A stretch of DNA of 64,000 nt from Lachnospiraceae bacterium (GCA_028689585.1 JAQVCW010000010.1:1-64000); one strand, 5' to 3'; shown: positions 40,608 through 49,276, counted from the stretch's first letter. The notes: generated by a model from the letters alone, not told the origin. Translations and numbers: made by a program.

Positions 40608-40659
40608 CCCATTTGCCGAAGGCAACTTTAGCAGGGCTGATGTTCGGATAACAGGAGGT
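40608..40659 (+). promoter_or_regulatory. Conserved leader motif, copy 1 (before nucleoside hydrolase)
   Basis: From CCCATTTGCC (40608) to AGGAGGT (40659). It contains hairpin TTGCC-GAA-GGCAA, then GGGCTGATGTTCG and the ribosome site AGGAGG. The same motif, also 52 nt long, precedes treB at 49356-49407. It could be a cis-acting RNA or a shared translation signal. Confidence 0.5.
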
Positions 40660-40666
40660 TTTCTAA

Positions 40667-41602
40667 ATGGACAAAATTAAAATCATTCTGGACTGTGATC
40701 CAGGTCATGATGATGCGGTGGCGATTACTCTGGCGGCAAAAAGCCCCAAAATAAATTTGCTTGGAATTACCGTAGTGGCTGGAAATCAGACGCTGGAAAA
40801 TACGCAGAGAAACGCACTGAATATCGTACAGTGTCTTGGTGTGGACGTGCCTGTCTATGCAGGCTGTGGGCAGCCTATGATTCGTGAAAAGATGACAGCA
40901 GGCGATATTCACGGCGCTACCGGTCTGGATGGCCCGGTGTTTGCACCGCTGACCAGAGAGCTGGAAAAGGAACATGCAGTAAACTTTATCATTAAAACCC
41001 TGCTGGAATCAGATGGCGATATTACGATGGTAACCACAGGTCCAATGACAAATCTGGGCATGGCAATTCGGATGGAGCCTAAGATTGTGGAGAAGATTCA
41101 GCGGATCGTGCTGATGGGTGGTGCCTATACCAACGGAAATGTAACACCGGCAGCGGAATTTAATATTATTGCAGATGCAGATGCTGCTTATGTGTGCTTC
41201 AACAGCAAAAGACCGATTACCATGGTCGGATTAGATGTGACCAGACAGGCATTATGCTATCCAAGTATCGTGGAACGTATGGGCAAGGTTGGCAATGTGG
41301 CTTCAAAGCTGTTCGTAGATCTAATGGCTCATTTTTGCAAATCTCAGAAAGAGGTATTTGGCTGGGAAGGAGGTCCATTGCATGATCCGATTACAATTGC
41401 TTATCTGATTGATCCGACCGTCATTACCACAAAGCCCATGAATGCACAGATTGATATTCGCAGTACACAGTCTTACGGAAGAACAAACTGTGATTATTTC
41501 GGATATCAGAAACTTCCGGCAACGGCAGATGTTGCAGTGGCAATTGATGCGGAAAAATTCTGGAATATAATCGAAGATGGACTGCGCCTTTATAATGACT
41601 GA
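40667..41602 (+). CDS. Ribonucleoside hydrolase (IUNH family)
   Basis: The product has 311 residues, the typical length. It has the canonical Ca2+-site motif DCDPGHDDA (D9, D11, D15, D16), the family motif VGLDVTRQ and the conserved FNIIADADAA. The enzyme splits ribonucleosides into base and ribose. AGGAGG lies 8 nt before the ATG. Directly after the nucleoside transporter genes, it would process the imported nucleoside in the cytoplasm. Which base is preferred cannot be read from sequence. Confidence 0.92.
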   Translation: MDKIKIILDCDPGHDDAVAITLAAKSPKINLLGITVVAGNQTLENTQRNALNIVQCLGVDVPVYAGCGQPMIREKMTAGDIHGATGLDGPVFAPLTRELEKEHAVNFIIKTLLESDGDITMVTTGPMTNLGMAIRMEPKIVEKIQRIVLMGGAYTNGNVTPAAEFNIIADADAAYVCFNSKRPITMVGLDVTRQALCYPSIVERMGKVGNVASKLFVDLMAHFCKSQKEVFGWEGGPLHDPITIAYLIDPTVITTKPMNAQIDIRSTQSYGRTNCDYFGYQKLPATADVAVAIDAEKFWNIIEDGLRLYND

Positions 41603-41617
41603 AAACGGGTGATTGTG

Positions 41618-42895
41618 ATGAATAAACTAAAAGAAATATTGGAACAAAATAAAGAGGAATACATTCAAAAGCTTGCAGAACTGGTGGCGATTGATACACA
41701 TGATATTGCACATGGCATAGGCGGAGGACTGGAAAAAGCGGGGCAGGAGTACATGATTCGGCTTTTCCAGAATATGAATGCATCTAAAATCGAAACAGAT
41801 GACATGAAGGAAAGTGTTATTGAGGCTTGTCTGAGGAAGTATCAGGAGGGAAACCTGGGACATGATCAGACAGACCGCTTCAATGTATACGCTACCTTTG
41901 CAGGAAAAAAGGGCGGAAAGAGCCTGCTTTTTAACAGTCATATTGATGTAATGCCAGCCCGGAAAGAGGATGGGTGGACCTGTGATCCATATAAACCGCA
42001 TATTGTGGGCGATAAGATGTATGGGAGAGGCACTGCGGACATGAAAGCGGGGCTCATGGCCTCTACTATGGCTGTCAAACTGCTTCAGGATGCGGGTTAT
42101 GAATTACCTGGCGATGTGATCATTACGTCTGTCTGTGATGAAGAGGGCGGCGGAAATGGTTCCATGCAGGCAGTGATGAGCGGTTTAAAGGCAGACGGTG
42201 TGATTAACTGTGAAGGAACCAGTGACGAATTGATTCTGGCTCATATGGGCTGGGTATTCTTCAAAGTGGATTTTGTAGGCAGGCCCTGCCACTCCGGCAC
42301 AAAGAAGAGCGGCGTGAGTGCAATTGATAAGGCAATCAAGGTGATACAGGCGCTGAATGAAAAAGAGCATGAATGGCTTTTGCAGTATAAGCATCCGCTG
42401 CTTCCGGCACCGAATCTGAATATTGGTGTAATTCAGGGAGGTACCGCGGGTTCAACTGTTCCGGGAGAATGTTCCTTTTCCACCTGTGTTCATTTTATTC
42501 CGAATCAAATGAGCCATGATCAGGTAGTTGCAGAATTTACAGACGTGGTAAACCGCGTGGCAAAGTCAGACCCATGGCTGGAGAAGCATCCGCCGGTAAT
42601 CTCAATGTATCAGGCTGGGAATGGATTTGAAATGGATGCAGAAAATTCTTTTGTCACCACATTTTGCGATGCCTATCAGGATGCAATGGAGAAAAAAGTA
42701 AAAATTGTTGGTTCCCCTTCCGGATGTGATTCAAGATTGTGGAGAAATATAGCAGACTGCCCGACGATTCAGTTTGGCCCGGGAAACCTTTCTGAATGTC
42801 ATGGCGTAGATGAGTGGGTGAGTCTTGAAAGTTATTTACAGTCAATCCTGATTTATGCAGAGACCATTTTAAAATGGGGAGGATTTCAGGCATAA
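41618..42895 (+). CDS. M20-family metallohydrolase (ArgE/DapE/carboxypeptidase-like)
   Basis: The product has 425 residues. M20 dinuclear-zinc motifs are visible: LLFNSHIDVMP, RGTADMKAGL and CDEEGGGNG, then a dimerisation domain (GRPCHSGTKKSG). M20 enzymes hydrolyse amide bonds of N-acyl or N-carbamoyl amino acids or small peptides. The ATG at 41618 is preferred to a GTG at 41609. It is the first of two M20 genes in the nucleoside operon. That suggests a shared pathway on an amide-containing product, but none can be named. Confidence 0.85.
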   Translation: MNKLKEILEQNKEEYIQKLAELVAIDTHDIAHGIGGGLEKAGQEYMIRLFQNMNASKIETDDMKESVIEACLRKYQEGNLGHDQTDRFNVYATFAGKKGGKSLLFNSHIDVMPARKEDGWTCDPYKPHIVGDKMYGRGTADMKAGLMASTMAVKLLQDAGYELPGDVIITSVCDEEGGGNGSMQAVMSGLKADGVINCEGTSDELILAHMGWVFFKVDFVGRPCHSGTKKSGVSAIDKAIKVIQALNEKEHEWLLQYKHPLLPAPNLNIGVIQGGTAGSTVPGECSFSTCVHFIPNQMSHDQVVAEFTDVVNRVAKSDPWLEKHPPVISMYQAGNGFEMDAENSFVTTFCDAYQDAMEKKVKIVGSPSGCDSRLWRNIADCPTIQFGPGNLSECHGVDEWVSLESYLQSILIYAETILKWGGFQA

Positions 42896-42955
42896 ATCGA
42901 AACTGGGATAGAGAAGAGAAAAAATAAAAAAGAATAGAAGAAAGGAAGAATAATA

Positions 42956-43699
42956 ATGAAAAAAATATTATTGGCAGGTGAATCCTGGATGAGCTATACC
43001 ACTCATGTAAAGGGGTTTGATGCATTTTACACATCAGCATATGAAACAGGAGAGAAATATATAAAAGCAGCAATGGAAGCAGGAGGGTTCTCTTTTACAT
43101 TTCTTCCAAATCATCTGGCTACAGAAGAATTTCCATTTGAAATGGAAGAACTGAAGCAGTATGATATGATTATATTATCAGATATTGGTGCAAATACACT
43201 GCTGCTTCCTACTCCGACCTTTACCAACAGCGTGATCATGCCCAACCGCTGTAAGTTGATTCGAGATTATGTACTGGATGGCGGCGCATTGCTGATGATA
43301 GGAGGTTATCTGACCTTCTCAGGCGTGGATGCAAAAGGAAAATGGCAGGATACAGCAGTTCAGGATGTGCTTCCGGTTACCGTGCTTCCGACAGATGACC
43401 GTATGGAGCATTGCGAAGGTGTGACACCGGTAACAGTAGCGGAACATCCAATTCTGCAGGGGCTTGGTTCATGGCCGAGAATTCTGGGATATAACCGGAC
43501 AGTTATTAAGGAAGATGCGACACTGCTGGCAACAGTAGAAGATAATCCATTTATTGCAGTAGGAGAGTATGGAAAAGGACGCTCCGCGGCATTTACCACG
43601 GACTGTGCACCTCATTGGGCACCGCCGGAATTCTGTGAATGGGAGGGTTACAATACATTGTTTCAGAATATGGCCAAATGGCTGATGAAAGAAATTTGA
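42956..43699 (+). CDS. GATase1-like protein (putative glutamine amidotransferase fold)
   Basis: The product has 247 residues. The opening MKKILLAGESWMSYTTHVKGFD, the motif YDMIILSDIGANTLLLP and DYVLDGGALLMIGGY followed by LTFSG match the uncharacterised GATase1-like family. The nucleophilic-elbow cysteine typical of true class-I amidotransferases is not evident (the position reads MIGGYLTFSG). The protein may therefore be a non-amidotransferase member of that fold. It lies between the two M20 genes, so it probably takes part in the same pathway. Function unknown. Confidence 0.72.
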   Translation: MKKILLAGESWMSYTTHVKGFDAFYTSAYETGEKYIKAAMEAGGFSFTFLPNHLATEEFPFEMEELKQYDMIILSDIGANTLLLPTPTFTNSVIMPNRCKLIRDYVLDGGALLMIGGYLTFSGVDAKGKWQDTAVQDVLPVTVLPTDDRMEHCEGVTPVTVAEHPILQGLGSWPRILGYNRTVIKEDATLLATVEDNPFIAVGEYGKGRSAAFTTDCAPHWAPPEFCEWEGYNTLFQNMAKWLMKEI

Positions 43700-43874
43700 T
43701 TAAGACGGGGAGTCGTCTGCTTCTGAGCAATCAGGGAGGGAGCGGGAGAGTCCCCGCTCTTGCGCTGCAGGGAAAACTATTAAAGATTAATATAATAACG
43801 AAAACAAAAAATAAATTTAGAAAAATGATTCCAACAAAAAACAAGAAAAATAAAGAATCAGGAGAAGAGGAAGC

Positions 43875-44990
43875 ATGAAAGAAGCACGGAAGCTGCTGAT
43901 GACGATTCTGGAAATTCCCTCTGTTAATTCAAAAGATGATGAGGGGGCTGTAGCAGAATATCTGGCAGAATACTTTCAAAGATATCAGATTCCTGCAGAA
44001 GTACAGAGACTGGATACCACTCATGCTAATGTAGTGGCATTTATTCCAGGAAGGGAAGAAGGAAAGACAGTTATCTGGAACGGACATCTGGATACAGTTC
44101 CCTATGGGAACATAGCGGAATGGAGCAGTATGCCGGGAAAGGTAATGGAAAAGGATGGAAGATTGTATGCCAGAGGAGCATCGGATATGAAGAGCGGACT
44201 GGCAGCAATGGTCTATGCACTAACTCATATTGATGGAAAACCGCGCTGCAGCATTCAGTTTATAGGAACCTGTGATGAGGAAAAAAATGGCTTGGGTGCT
44301 TCAGAAATAATACGGTCTGCTAAGATGAGAAACAGTGATAGTATTCTGATCGGAGAACCGACGGGAATGAAACTGGGGATCGCTCAAAAGGGCTGTCTGT
44401 GGCTGGAAATGAACATCAAAGGCAAAACGAGTCATGGTGCTTACCCCCAAGAAGGAATCAGCGCAATTCATCAAGGCATTGCAATTGCAGAAAAGGTGAA
44501 ACAGTTTGTAGAGCAGTTTTCTTCGGATATGCTGGGTGCTTCCACGGCTCAGATCACCATGATCCAGGGCGGAGTAGCGATGAATATGACGGCGGATGAA
44601 TGTGTAATTCGAATGGATATTCGTATGGTTCCGGGCCTGACAACAGAGATGGTGCTGCAGACTGCCGCGCAGGTGCTGAAGGAAGAACAGAAAACCCGGG
44701 ATGGTCTGGATGGGGAATTTACAGTGTTAAATGACCGCAGGGCAATCGAAATTTCAAAGGAGCATCCGATGACGGCAGAACTGCGCAGCTTATTGAAAAA
44801 GCATGGTTATGCCGGAAATTATACTGGAATTAATTTTTTTACGGATGCATCAGTACTGGATCGTGAGGGAGAAAAAAATATACTTTTATTTGGTCCTGGA
44901 GATGCTTCGATGGCTCATAAACCAAATGAGTATGTGGAGTTGGAAAAATATTACGATGCAATTCAAATCTTAACGGAGCTGATCCAATAA
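43875..44990 (+). CDS. Second M20-family metallohydrolase
   Basis: The product has 371 residues, near the size of succinyl-diaminopimelate desuccinylase. It has motifs WNGHLDTVPYG, RGASDMKSGLAAM and CDEEKNGLGA, the dimerisation domain (KGKTSHGAYPQEG) and the C-terminal zinc His in DASMAHKPNEY. It belongs to another M20 subgroup than the enzyme at 41618 (shorter, different insert). GGAG lies upstream of the ATG. A strict role in lysine synthesis is unlikely given the operon; hydrolysis of an N-acyl or peptide-like compound is inferred. The A-rich 43700-43874 gap holds no gene that I support. Confidence 0.85.
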   Translation: MKEARKLLMTILEIPSVNSKDDEGAVAEYLAEYFQRYQIPAEVQRLDTTHANVVAFIPGREEGKTVIWNGHLDTVPYGNIAEWSSMPGKVMEKDGRLYARGASDMKSGLAAMVYALTHIDGKPRCSIQFIGTCDEEKNGLGASEIIRSAKMRNSDSILIGEPTGMKLGIAQKGCLWLEMNIKGKTSHGAYPQEGISAIHQGIAIAEKVKQFVEQFSSDMLGASTAQITMIQGGVAMNMTADECVIRMDIRMVPGLTTEMVLQTAAQVLKEEQKTRDGLDGEFTVLNDRRAIEISKEHPMTAELRSLLKKHGYAGNYTGINFFTDASVLDREGEKNILLFGPGDASMAHKPNEYVELEKYYDAIQILTELIQ

Positions 44991-45020
44991 TTTAGGTAAA
45001 ATTCAAAAAGGAAGATAATT

Positions 45021-46049
45021 GTGAGAACAACATTAAAGCAGATCGCAGATGTGACAAAAATGTCGATTACTATTGTTTCACAGGTTATAAATAATAAACC
45101 CTGCCGCGTTTCCAAAGAAAAGCGGAAACTGATTTTAGAAACGGCGGAAGAACTGAATTACAGGCCAAACCTGGTAGCAGTCGGTCTGGTAAAAGGATCT
45201 ACGAATATAATTGGGCTGGCTATTTCCGACATCCGGAACAATTTTTTCTCTGTTCTGGCGAAAGGAGTGGAAGAGGAATGCCAGAAAAATAACTGGAATA
45301 TGATTCTCTGTAATTCTAACGATAAGCACTCCAAGGATATGGCGAATCTTCAAATGCTGGCGGATAAGGGGGCCGGCGGCATTATTTTTGGAATGGCTTC
45401 GGAAACCACGGAAGCAATGGCGCAGGAATGCATTGAATTTATGCAGCAGGAGCATTTACCTTATATGCTTGTGGATCGGTATATCGACATTCAGACCGAC
45501 CGGATAGTATGTGTGGATCATGTGCAAGGGGGATATTTGGCTACCAGCTATCTGCTGAAAATGGGCCATAAAAATATTGCATATATAACAGGGCCCTCCA
45601 ATCTGATTGATTCACAGCAGCGTTTGACCGGCTGCAATGAAGCACTTGGAGAGTATGGAATTGTACCGAATCAAAATTTGATTGCAGAAGGAAAATATAC
45701 CTTTGAGAGCGGGGCGGCGGCCGTTGAAAAGCTGCTGAAAAGAAGCGTAAAGATAGATGCTATTTTCGCATTTAATGATATGATGGCAATTGGGGCGATA
45801 AAAAGGCTTCGAGAACATGGGATCCAGGTTCCGCAGGACGTGTCTATTGTTGGATATGATGACATTTTTATGGATGAGTTTCTCGATGTGCCATTGACGA
45901 CGATTAAACAGCCGATGAAAGAGATGGGGCGTGCCGCTGCCAGGCAGATTATTAATCCTGAATCCAGGTATAAAAACGGTGAGAAGCGTATTATTTTCGA
46001 ACCAAAACTGGTTATACGAAAATCAGTAATTGATAGAAATGAATTATGA
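45021..46049 (+). CDS. LacI-family transcriptional regulator
   Basis: The product has 342 residues. The N-terminal helix-turn-helix (LKQIADVTKMSITIVSQVIN) carries ITIVSQVIN where LacI proteins usually have VS-T-VSRV. A periplasmic-binding-like effector domain follows (IGLAISDIRNNFFSVLAKGVE ... GYDDIFMDEFLDVPLTTIKQP). The start is GTG with AAGGAAG about 8 nt upstream. As the last gene of the run it probably controls the operon through the AACGTT operators at 35639-35775; the effector may be a nucleoside or ribose derivative. Confidence 0.9.
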   Translation: MRTTLKQIADVTKMSITIVSQVINNKPCRVSKEKRKLILETAEELNYRPNLVAVGLVKGSTNIIGLAISDIRNNFFSVLAKGVEEECQKNNWNMILCNSNDKHSKDMANLQMLADKGAGGIIFGMASETTEAMAQECIEFMQQEHLPYMLVDRYIDIQTDRIVCVDHVQGGYLATSYLLKMGHKNIAYITGPSNLIDSQQRLTGCNEALGEYGIVPNQNLIAEGKYTFESGAAAVEKLLKRSVKIDAIFAFNDMMAIGAIKRLREHGIQVPQDVSIVGYDDIFMDEFLDVPLTTIKQPMKEMGRAAARQIINPESRYKNGEKRIIFEPKLVIRKSVIDRNEL

Positions 46050-46087
46050 TAGAATGAAGAAGCCTGCCCTGCAGGGAGGTGAATACC

Positions 46088-46189
46088 ATGGAAGCCTGTC
46101 ATGAAATTCAGTCAGTTATCCCAAACGAAAACGGCAAAGGAGTGTGTAAATCAATATGCAAAAGTGCTCTCCCCAAAAGGGAAAAATAG
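46088..46189 (+). CDS. Small ORF of 33 codons after lacI-like gene
   Basis: ATG 46088 to TAG 46189, with a strong GGGAGGT 7 nt upstream. The product begins MEACHEIQSV and ends LPKREK. An overlapping frame from 46101 (MKFSQLSQTKTAKECVN...) also reads like protein, so the pair may be a frameshifted remnant of an N-terminus. No family recognised. Confidence 0.3.
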   Translation: MEACHEIQSVIPNENGKGVCKSICKSALPKREK

Positions 46190-46235
46190 GTTTTAACCCA
46201 CAGCCCATTCTTAATATGATCGAAGGAACAGAATA

Positions 46236-47486
46236 TTACCTTAGCTTTTTATCCTGTCTGCCGCTATAAGCGACATTTTCTTTCACATCACTTCTGCAGT
46301 TATCTTTTTCATAGAGCGTATGACCGGAATCTATTACCTTGTTCAGCATTGCAACCCTGTTTTTCAATGCCAGGCATAGGGCATCACATCGTGCACGATC
46401 AATAAATATGGAATCACGCAGGAGTTCACGCAGTTCTTCTTCAATGCCGTGAAGGGCATTACGATCCAGCCAGTCAAAAGAACTTACCAGCTTGATTTGC
46501 TCCTCATGGCTGTTTTTAAACGGCTTGCAGTTTATTTTAGTATCGGCATTGATCATGGCAGTTGGCTTATCGAACCAAAGGGATGTGCCATTATCAAAGA
46601 GAGGTGCAGCACTGGTGTAGATCAGTGTTTCTGCATTTCGTATGACACCGAAATTGTTTTGGTGGCGGTCTTCATTTACAATTAGATAATCCAATACCAT
46701 CATACGGTCCAGCGCTTCCCGGATTCCGGGAACCTTCAGCGAATCAGTACAGTTCAGATAATGCTGATAGATCGATACATGGTTTGGTTTTCGCTTGGTC
46801 TGCATTACATACCATGCAGAAACCAGATCGGTCCATGGAGTGATAAAGTCTTCGCATACACTGTAGGGATATCCATCCTCCAGTATCAGGGAATAATTTA
46901 CATGGGGAATATTCAGCCGGTCCATGAGGCGGCTTGCGATCACTTCATTATAAGGTTCCTGCCAGGTGGCACCGCTTCCGCCTTTGATCAGGCAGCGTTT
47001 TCCATCTATGATTTTCCATTTTTTTTTCAGCCAGCCGTCAGAGGTGTTATCAGGAGACATAAGGCTGATGGAAGCGCCGGAAGAGCCCTGTCCGAATAAT
47101 ATGTTTCCCACATCGTCGGAAAAAGAGTGATCAAAAAAGTTTACCTGTGACCAGGCAATGGGGGTATCTGCCGGGCAGATCCAATACTGGTCAGAAAGGC
47201 TCAGTCCCAGGCATTTTTCAAGTAGCTTTTGTGTGGTAGACAGGTTCAGTTCGACCAACGCATTTCGGATACCGGAACGGCTGGCTGGAATTGCCCGGCC
47301 TCTCCACCATTCATTTAATGCTCCACGGTCGATGTCTCCCTTTTTAATTGGAATCCCAGTGGGCAAGTGGAGTTTCTCATAGACAGGGCCGACAGCAGAA
47401 ATTGCGCAGGAAGCTTCGTCCAATTCCAGATCAGCTACGGGAATATTTTTGTGCATTAGGGTGTATTTTTTTATATTATTCGCCAT
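46236..47486 (-). CDS. HipA-like serine/threonine kinase, orphan
   Basis: The product has 416 residues. The kinase motifs of the HipA/CtkA group are visible: glycine-rich QGSSGASISL, KGGSGA, the catalytic loop VNEDRHQNNFG and the metal-binding LFDNGTSLW. HipA kinases phosphorylate tRNA synthetases or other targets. No HipB-type antitoxin gene adjoins it; only a promoter and about 370 bp of non-coding DNA lie upstream. It may act alone or be controlled in trans. Classical toxin-antitoxin function is not supported. Confidence 0.78.
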   Translation of the reverse strand: MANNIKKYTLMHKNIPVADLELDEASCAISAVGPVYEKLHLPTGIPIKKGDIDRGALNEWWRGRAIPASRSGIRNALVELNLSTTQKLLEKCLGLSLSDQYWICPADTPIAWSQVNFFDHSFSDDVGNILFGQGSSGASISLMSPDNTSDGWLKKKWKIIDGKRCLIKGGSGATWQEPYNEVIASRLMDRLNIPHVNYSLILEDGYPYSVCEDFITPWTDLVSAWYVMQTKRKPNHVSIYQHYLNCTDSLKVPGIREALDRMMVLDYLIVNEDRHQNNFGVIRNAETLIYTSAAPLFDNGTSLWFDKPTAMINADTKINCKPFKNSHEEQIKLVSSFDWLDRNALHGIEEELRELLRDSIFIDRARCDALCLALKNRVAMLNKVIDSGHTLYEKDNCRSDVKENVAYSGRQDKKLR

Positions 47487-47553
47487 TTTCTCATCTCCAT
47501 TCCGGAAGATTTAATATAATCTGCCGCCAATTACAAACTGCTGATGTTTCCTA

Positions 47554-47582
47554 ATTATATCAGAGAGAACCTATGCTTTCAA
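47554..47582 (-). promoter_or_regulatory. Promoter of the HipA-like gene
   Basis: Minus strand: TTGAAA (47577-47582), a 17-nt spacer and TATAAT (47554-47559). I see nothing else of note in 47583-47820. Confidence 0.7.
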
Positions 47583-47865
47583 TCTGAGGGCAGAAATTTT
47601 CTTTGCTTTTTTAAGTATATCCGCTATTGCTCACACATAATCTGAAAATAGCATACACGGTGGCGTCCTTAAATGACATTGGACGGTGATATTCAGGCGG
47701 GCCATGACTGTGCAGAGCGGCTTTTTGATATATTTGAACGATATCTGAGAATGTCCGCCGCCTCCGCCAGCTCTGCTTCGGCAGGAAGCAGCAGGGAACC
47801 AGGGCTTGTAAATTCGGAAAAAACGTGTTAAAGTTGTATAAACAAGTGATGCAGGAGTGAGAACC

Positions 47866-48588
47866 ATGCCCAGCGCAAAATATGATCAGATTTATGACCG
47901 GTTACGGGAAAAAATAGAAAACAGTGAATATAAATATCAGGAATTGCTGCCATCGGAACATATGCTGGTCGATCAGTTTGCGTGCTCCAGGAATACTGTG
48001 CGCCGTGCGATCGGAAAGCTGGCGGATGAGGGCTATGTGCAGAGTATTCACGGAAAAGGTGTGCGCATTATTTACCAGCCCTATGAGCAGGCCGAATTTA
48101 TGCTGAGCGGCATCGAAAGTCTGAAGGAAGCCGTGGCCCGAAACAAGAAAGAGTATACTACAAAGGTGATCTGCTTTGTGGAACTGACGGTGGACGATAA
48201 GATCAGCAGAAGGACTACGTTTCCGGTAGGGACGGAGATCTATTATCTCCAGAGAGTCCGCTACATCGAGGGAGAGGCCCTGATCATTGACCACAATTAT
48301 TTCCGGAGAGATATTGTACGGGGACTGACCGCACAGATTGCGGAAAAATCAGTTTACGAGTATCTGGAGGATGTTCTGGGAGAAAATATAGTGACCACAA
48401 AGCGGAAGATGACGGTAGAGCGGGTGACAGAGATTGATTCCAAGTATCTGAAGCTGAAGGAATATAACTGCCTGGCGGTGGTCAGCAGTATGACGTATAA
48501 TGGGGATGGAATTATGTTTGAATACACCCAGTCCAGGCACAGGCCGGACTGCTTCGTCTTCTATGACCAGGCACAGAGAGTGAAATAA
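47866..48588 (+). CDS. treR: Trehalose operon repressor (GntR family)
   Basis: The product has 240 residues. The GntR winged helix (KYDQIYDRLREKIENSEYKY ... LPSEHMLVDQFACSRNTVRRAIGKLADEGYV) is followed by a UTRA effector domain (YLQRVRYIEGEALIIDHNYF). TreR senses trehalose-6-phosphate and represses treB-treC, which lie downstream. The ATG at 47866 has AGGAG 8 nt upstream and is preferred to GTG 47857. A half-operator-like GTATAAACAAGT (47836-47847) just upstream suggests autoregulation. Confidence 0.9.
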   Translation: MPSAKYDQIYDRLREKIENSEYKYQELLPSEHMLVDQFACSRNTVRRAIGKLADEGYVQSIHGKGVRIIYQPYEQAEFMLSGIESLKEAVARNKKEYTTKVICFVELTVDDKISRRTTFPVGTEIYYLQRVRYIEGEALIIDHNYFRRDIVRGLTAQIAEKSVYEYLEDVLGENIVTTKRKMTVERVTEIDSKYLKLKEYNCLAVVSSMTYNGDGIMFEYTQSRHRPDCFVFYDQAQRVK

Positions 48589-48667
48589 AGGAACCGATAG
48601 GTGGAAAAGTGAGACAGGGAAGAGAATAAGGGAAAGAATAAGGAAAAGAATAAATTAAAAAAGACAT

Positions 48668-48708
48668 AAAACCGTGCCAGGCATAATCGCGTGTGGCACG
48701 GTTTTTTT
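48668..48708 (+). terminator. Terminator of treR
   Basis: ACCGTGCCA (48671-48679) pairs with TGGCACGGT (48694-48702), with A-run before and T-run after. Confidence 0.88.
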
Positions 48709-48917
48709 AATAGCTGAGTTTGAATTTTACAACGGGCACAGGCCCGTCATGCCTCGCATGACATGCTCTGCGTGCCCTTTGCACTCCCGCCCGAAGGAAT
48801 ACATCTCAGTAGGGACCGCTGAGACTAAATGTTGCCCCTGGCCTATCTCAGCGGCGGCACTCCCCGCCCCGCTGCGATATAAAAAGCAGTTCGCGTACCG
48901 ATGCAAATTCCGTGACT
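48709..48917. other. Palindrome-rich spacer left of mobile element B
   Basis: There is no gene. GGGCAC...GTGCCC and, within it, GTCATGC-CTC-GCATGAC form one nested hairpin at about 48738-48779. CTCAG...CTGAG pairings follow near 48806-48870. It may be the remnant of another structured repeat. No terminal repeat or target duplication was found. Confidence 0.4.
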
Positions 48918-49218
48918 GTTACCATTCACGGCAGACGCGGCATGCCTGCCAAGGCATCTGACCGTCTGGCGCAGGAAAAGACCGCGCAGCACTGTTTCGG
49001 AGTCCAAGAGCATCTATGCTCTCTGAAATGCTGCTCAGACAGGAATAAGAGGGCCTAACTCGCCACAGGCTCAGACAAAGGCCCTCTTATTCCATCGCCG
49101 CATTCCAGAGAGCAAGATGCTTAGAACTCCTGCAAATGTGCGGCTGCGGTCTTTCCCTGCGCCAGACGGTCAGATGCCCTGGCAGGCATGTCGCTGTAAA
49201 TTGGCCGTGAATGGTAAC
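48918..49218. mobile_element. Non-coding mobile element, long copy B, with 8-bp target duplication
   Basis: The 301-bp element has perfect 15-bp terminal inverted repeats GTTACCATTCACGGC (48918-48932) and GCCGTGAATGGTAAC (49204-49218). Flanks are CCGTGACT (48910-48917) and CCATGACT (49219-49226), a 7/8 target-site duplication. Left 48939-48985 pairs almost perfectly with right 49146-49192 (about 45 bp). Inner stems: AGCATCT/AGATGCT, TGCTCTCTG/CAGAGAGCA (49017-49025/49106-49114), and 49042-49056/49079-49093 (perfect 15 bp). The end loop is AACTCGCC-ACA-GGCTCA-GACAA. Motifs shared with copy A are CCAAGAGCATCTA, the loop, CAAGATGCTTAG and CTGCAAATG. Confidence 0.85.
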
Positions 49219-49247
49219 CCATGACTCAAAAAAATTAAAAAATCATA

Positions 49248-49276
49248 TTGACAAACATGTTTAAACAAGTTATATT
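49248..49276 (+). promoter_or_regulatory. treB promoter
   Basis: TTGACA (49248-49253), a 17-nt spacer and TATATT (49271-49276). The spacer is filled by the first TreR operator. The promoter begins 30 bp right of mobile element B. Confidence 0.88.

Noticed and set aside
43639..43878. 79-codon frame across the end of the GATase1-like gene
   Set aside because: It overlaps the real gene and an A-rich spacer and has no ribosome site.
46236..47486. HipAB toxin-antitoxin module
   Set aside because: There is no HipB-like helix-turn-helix gene on either side.
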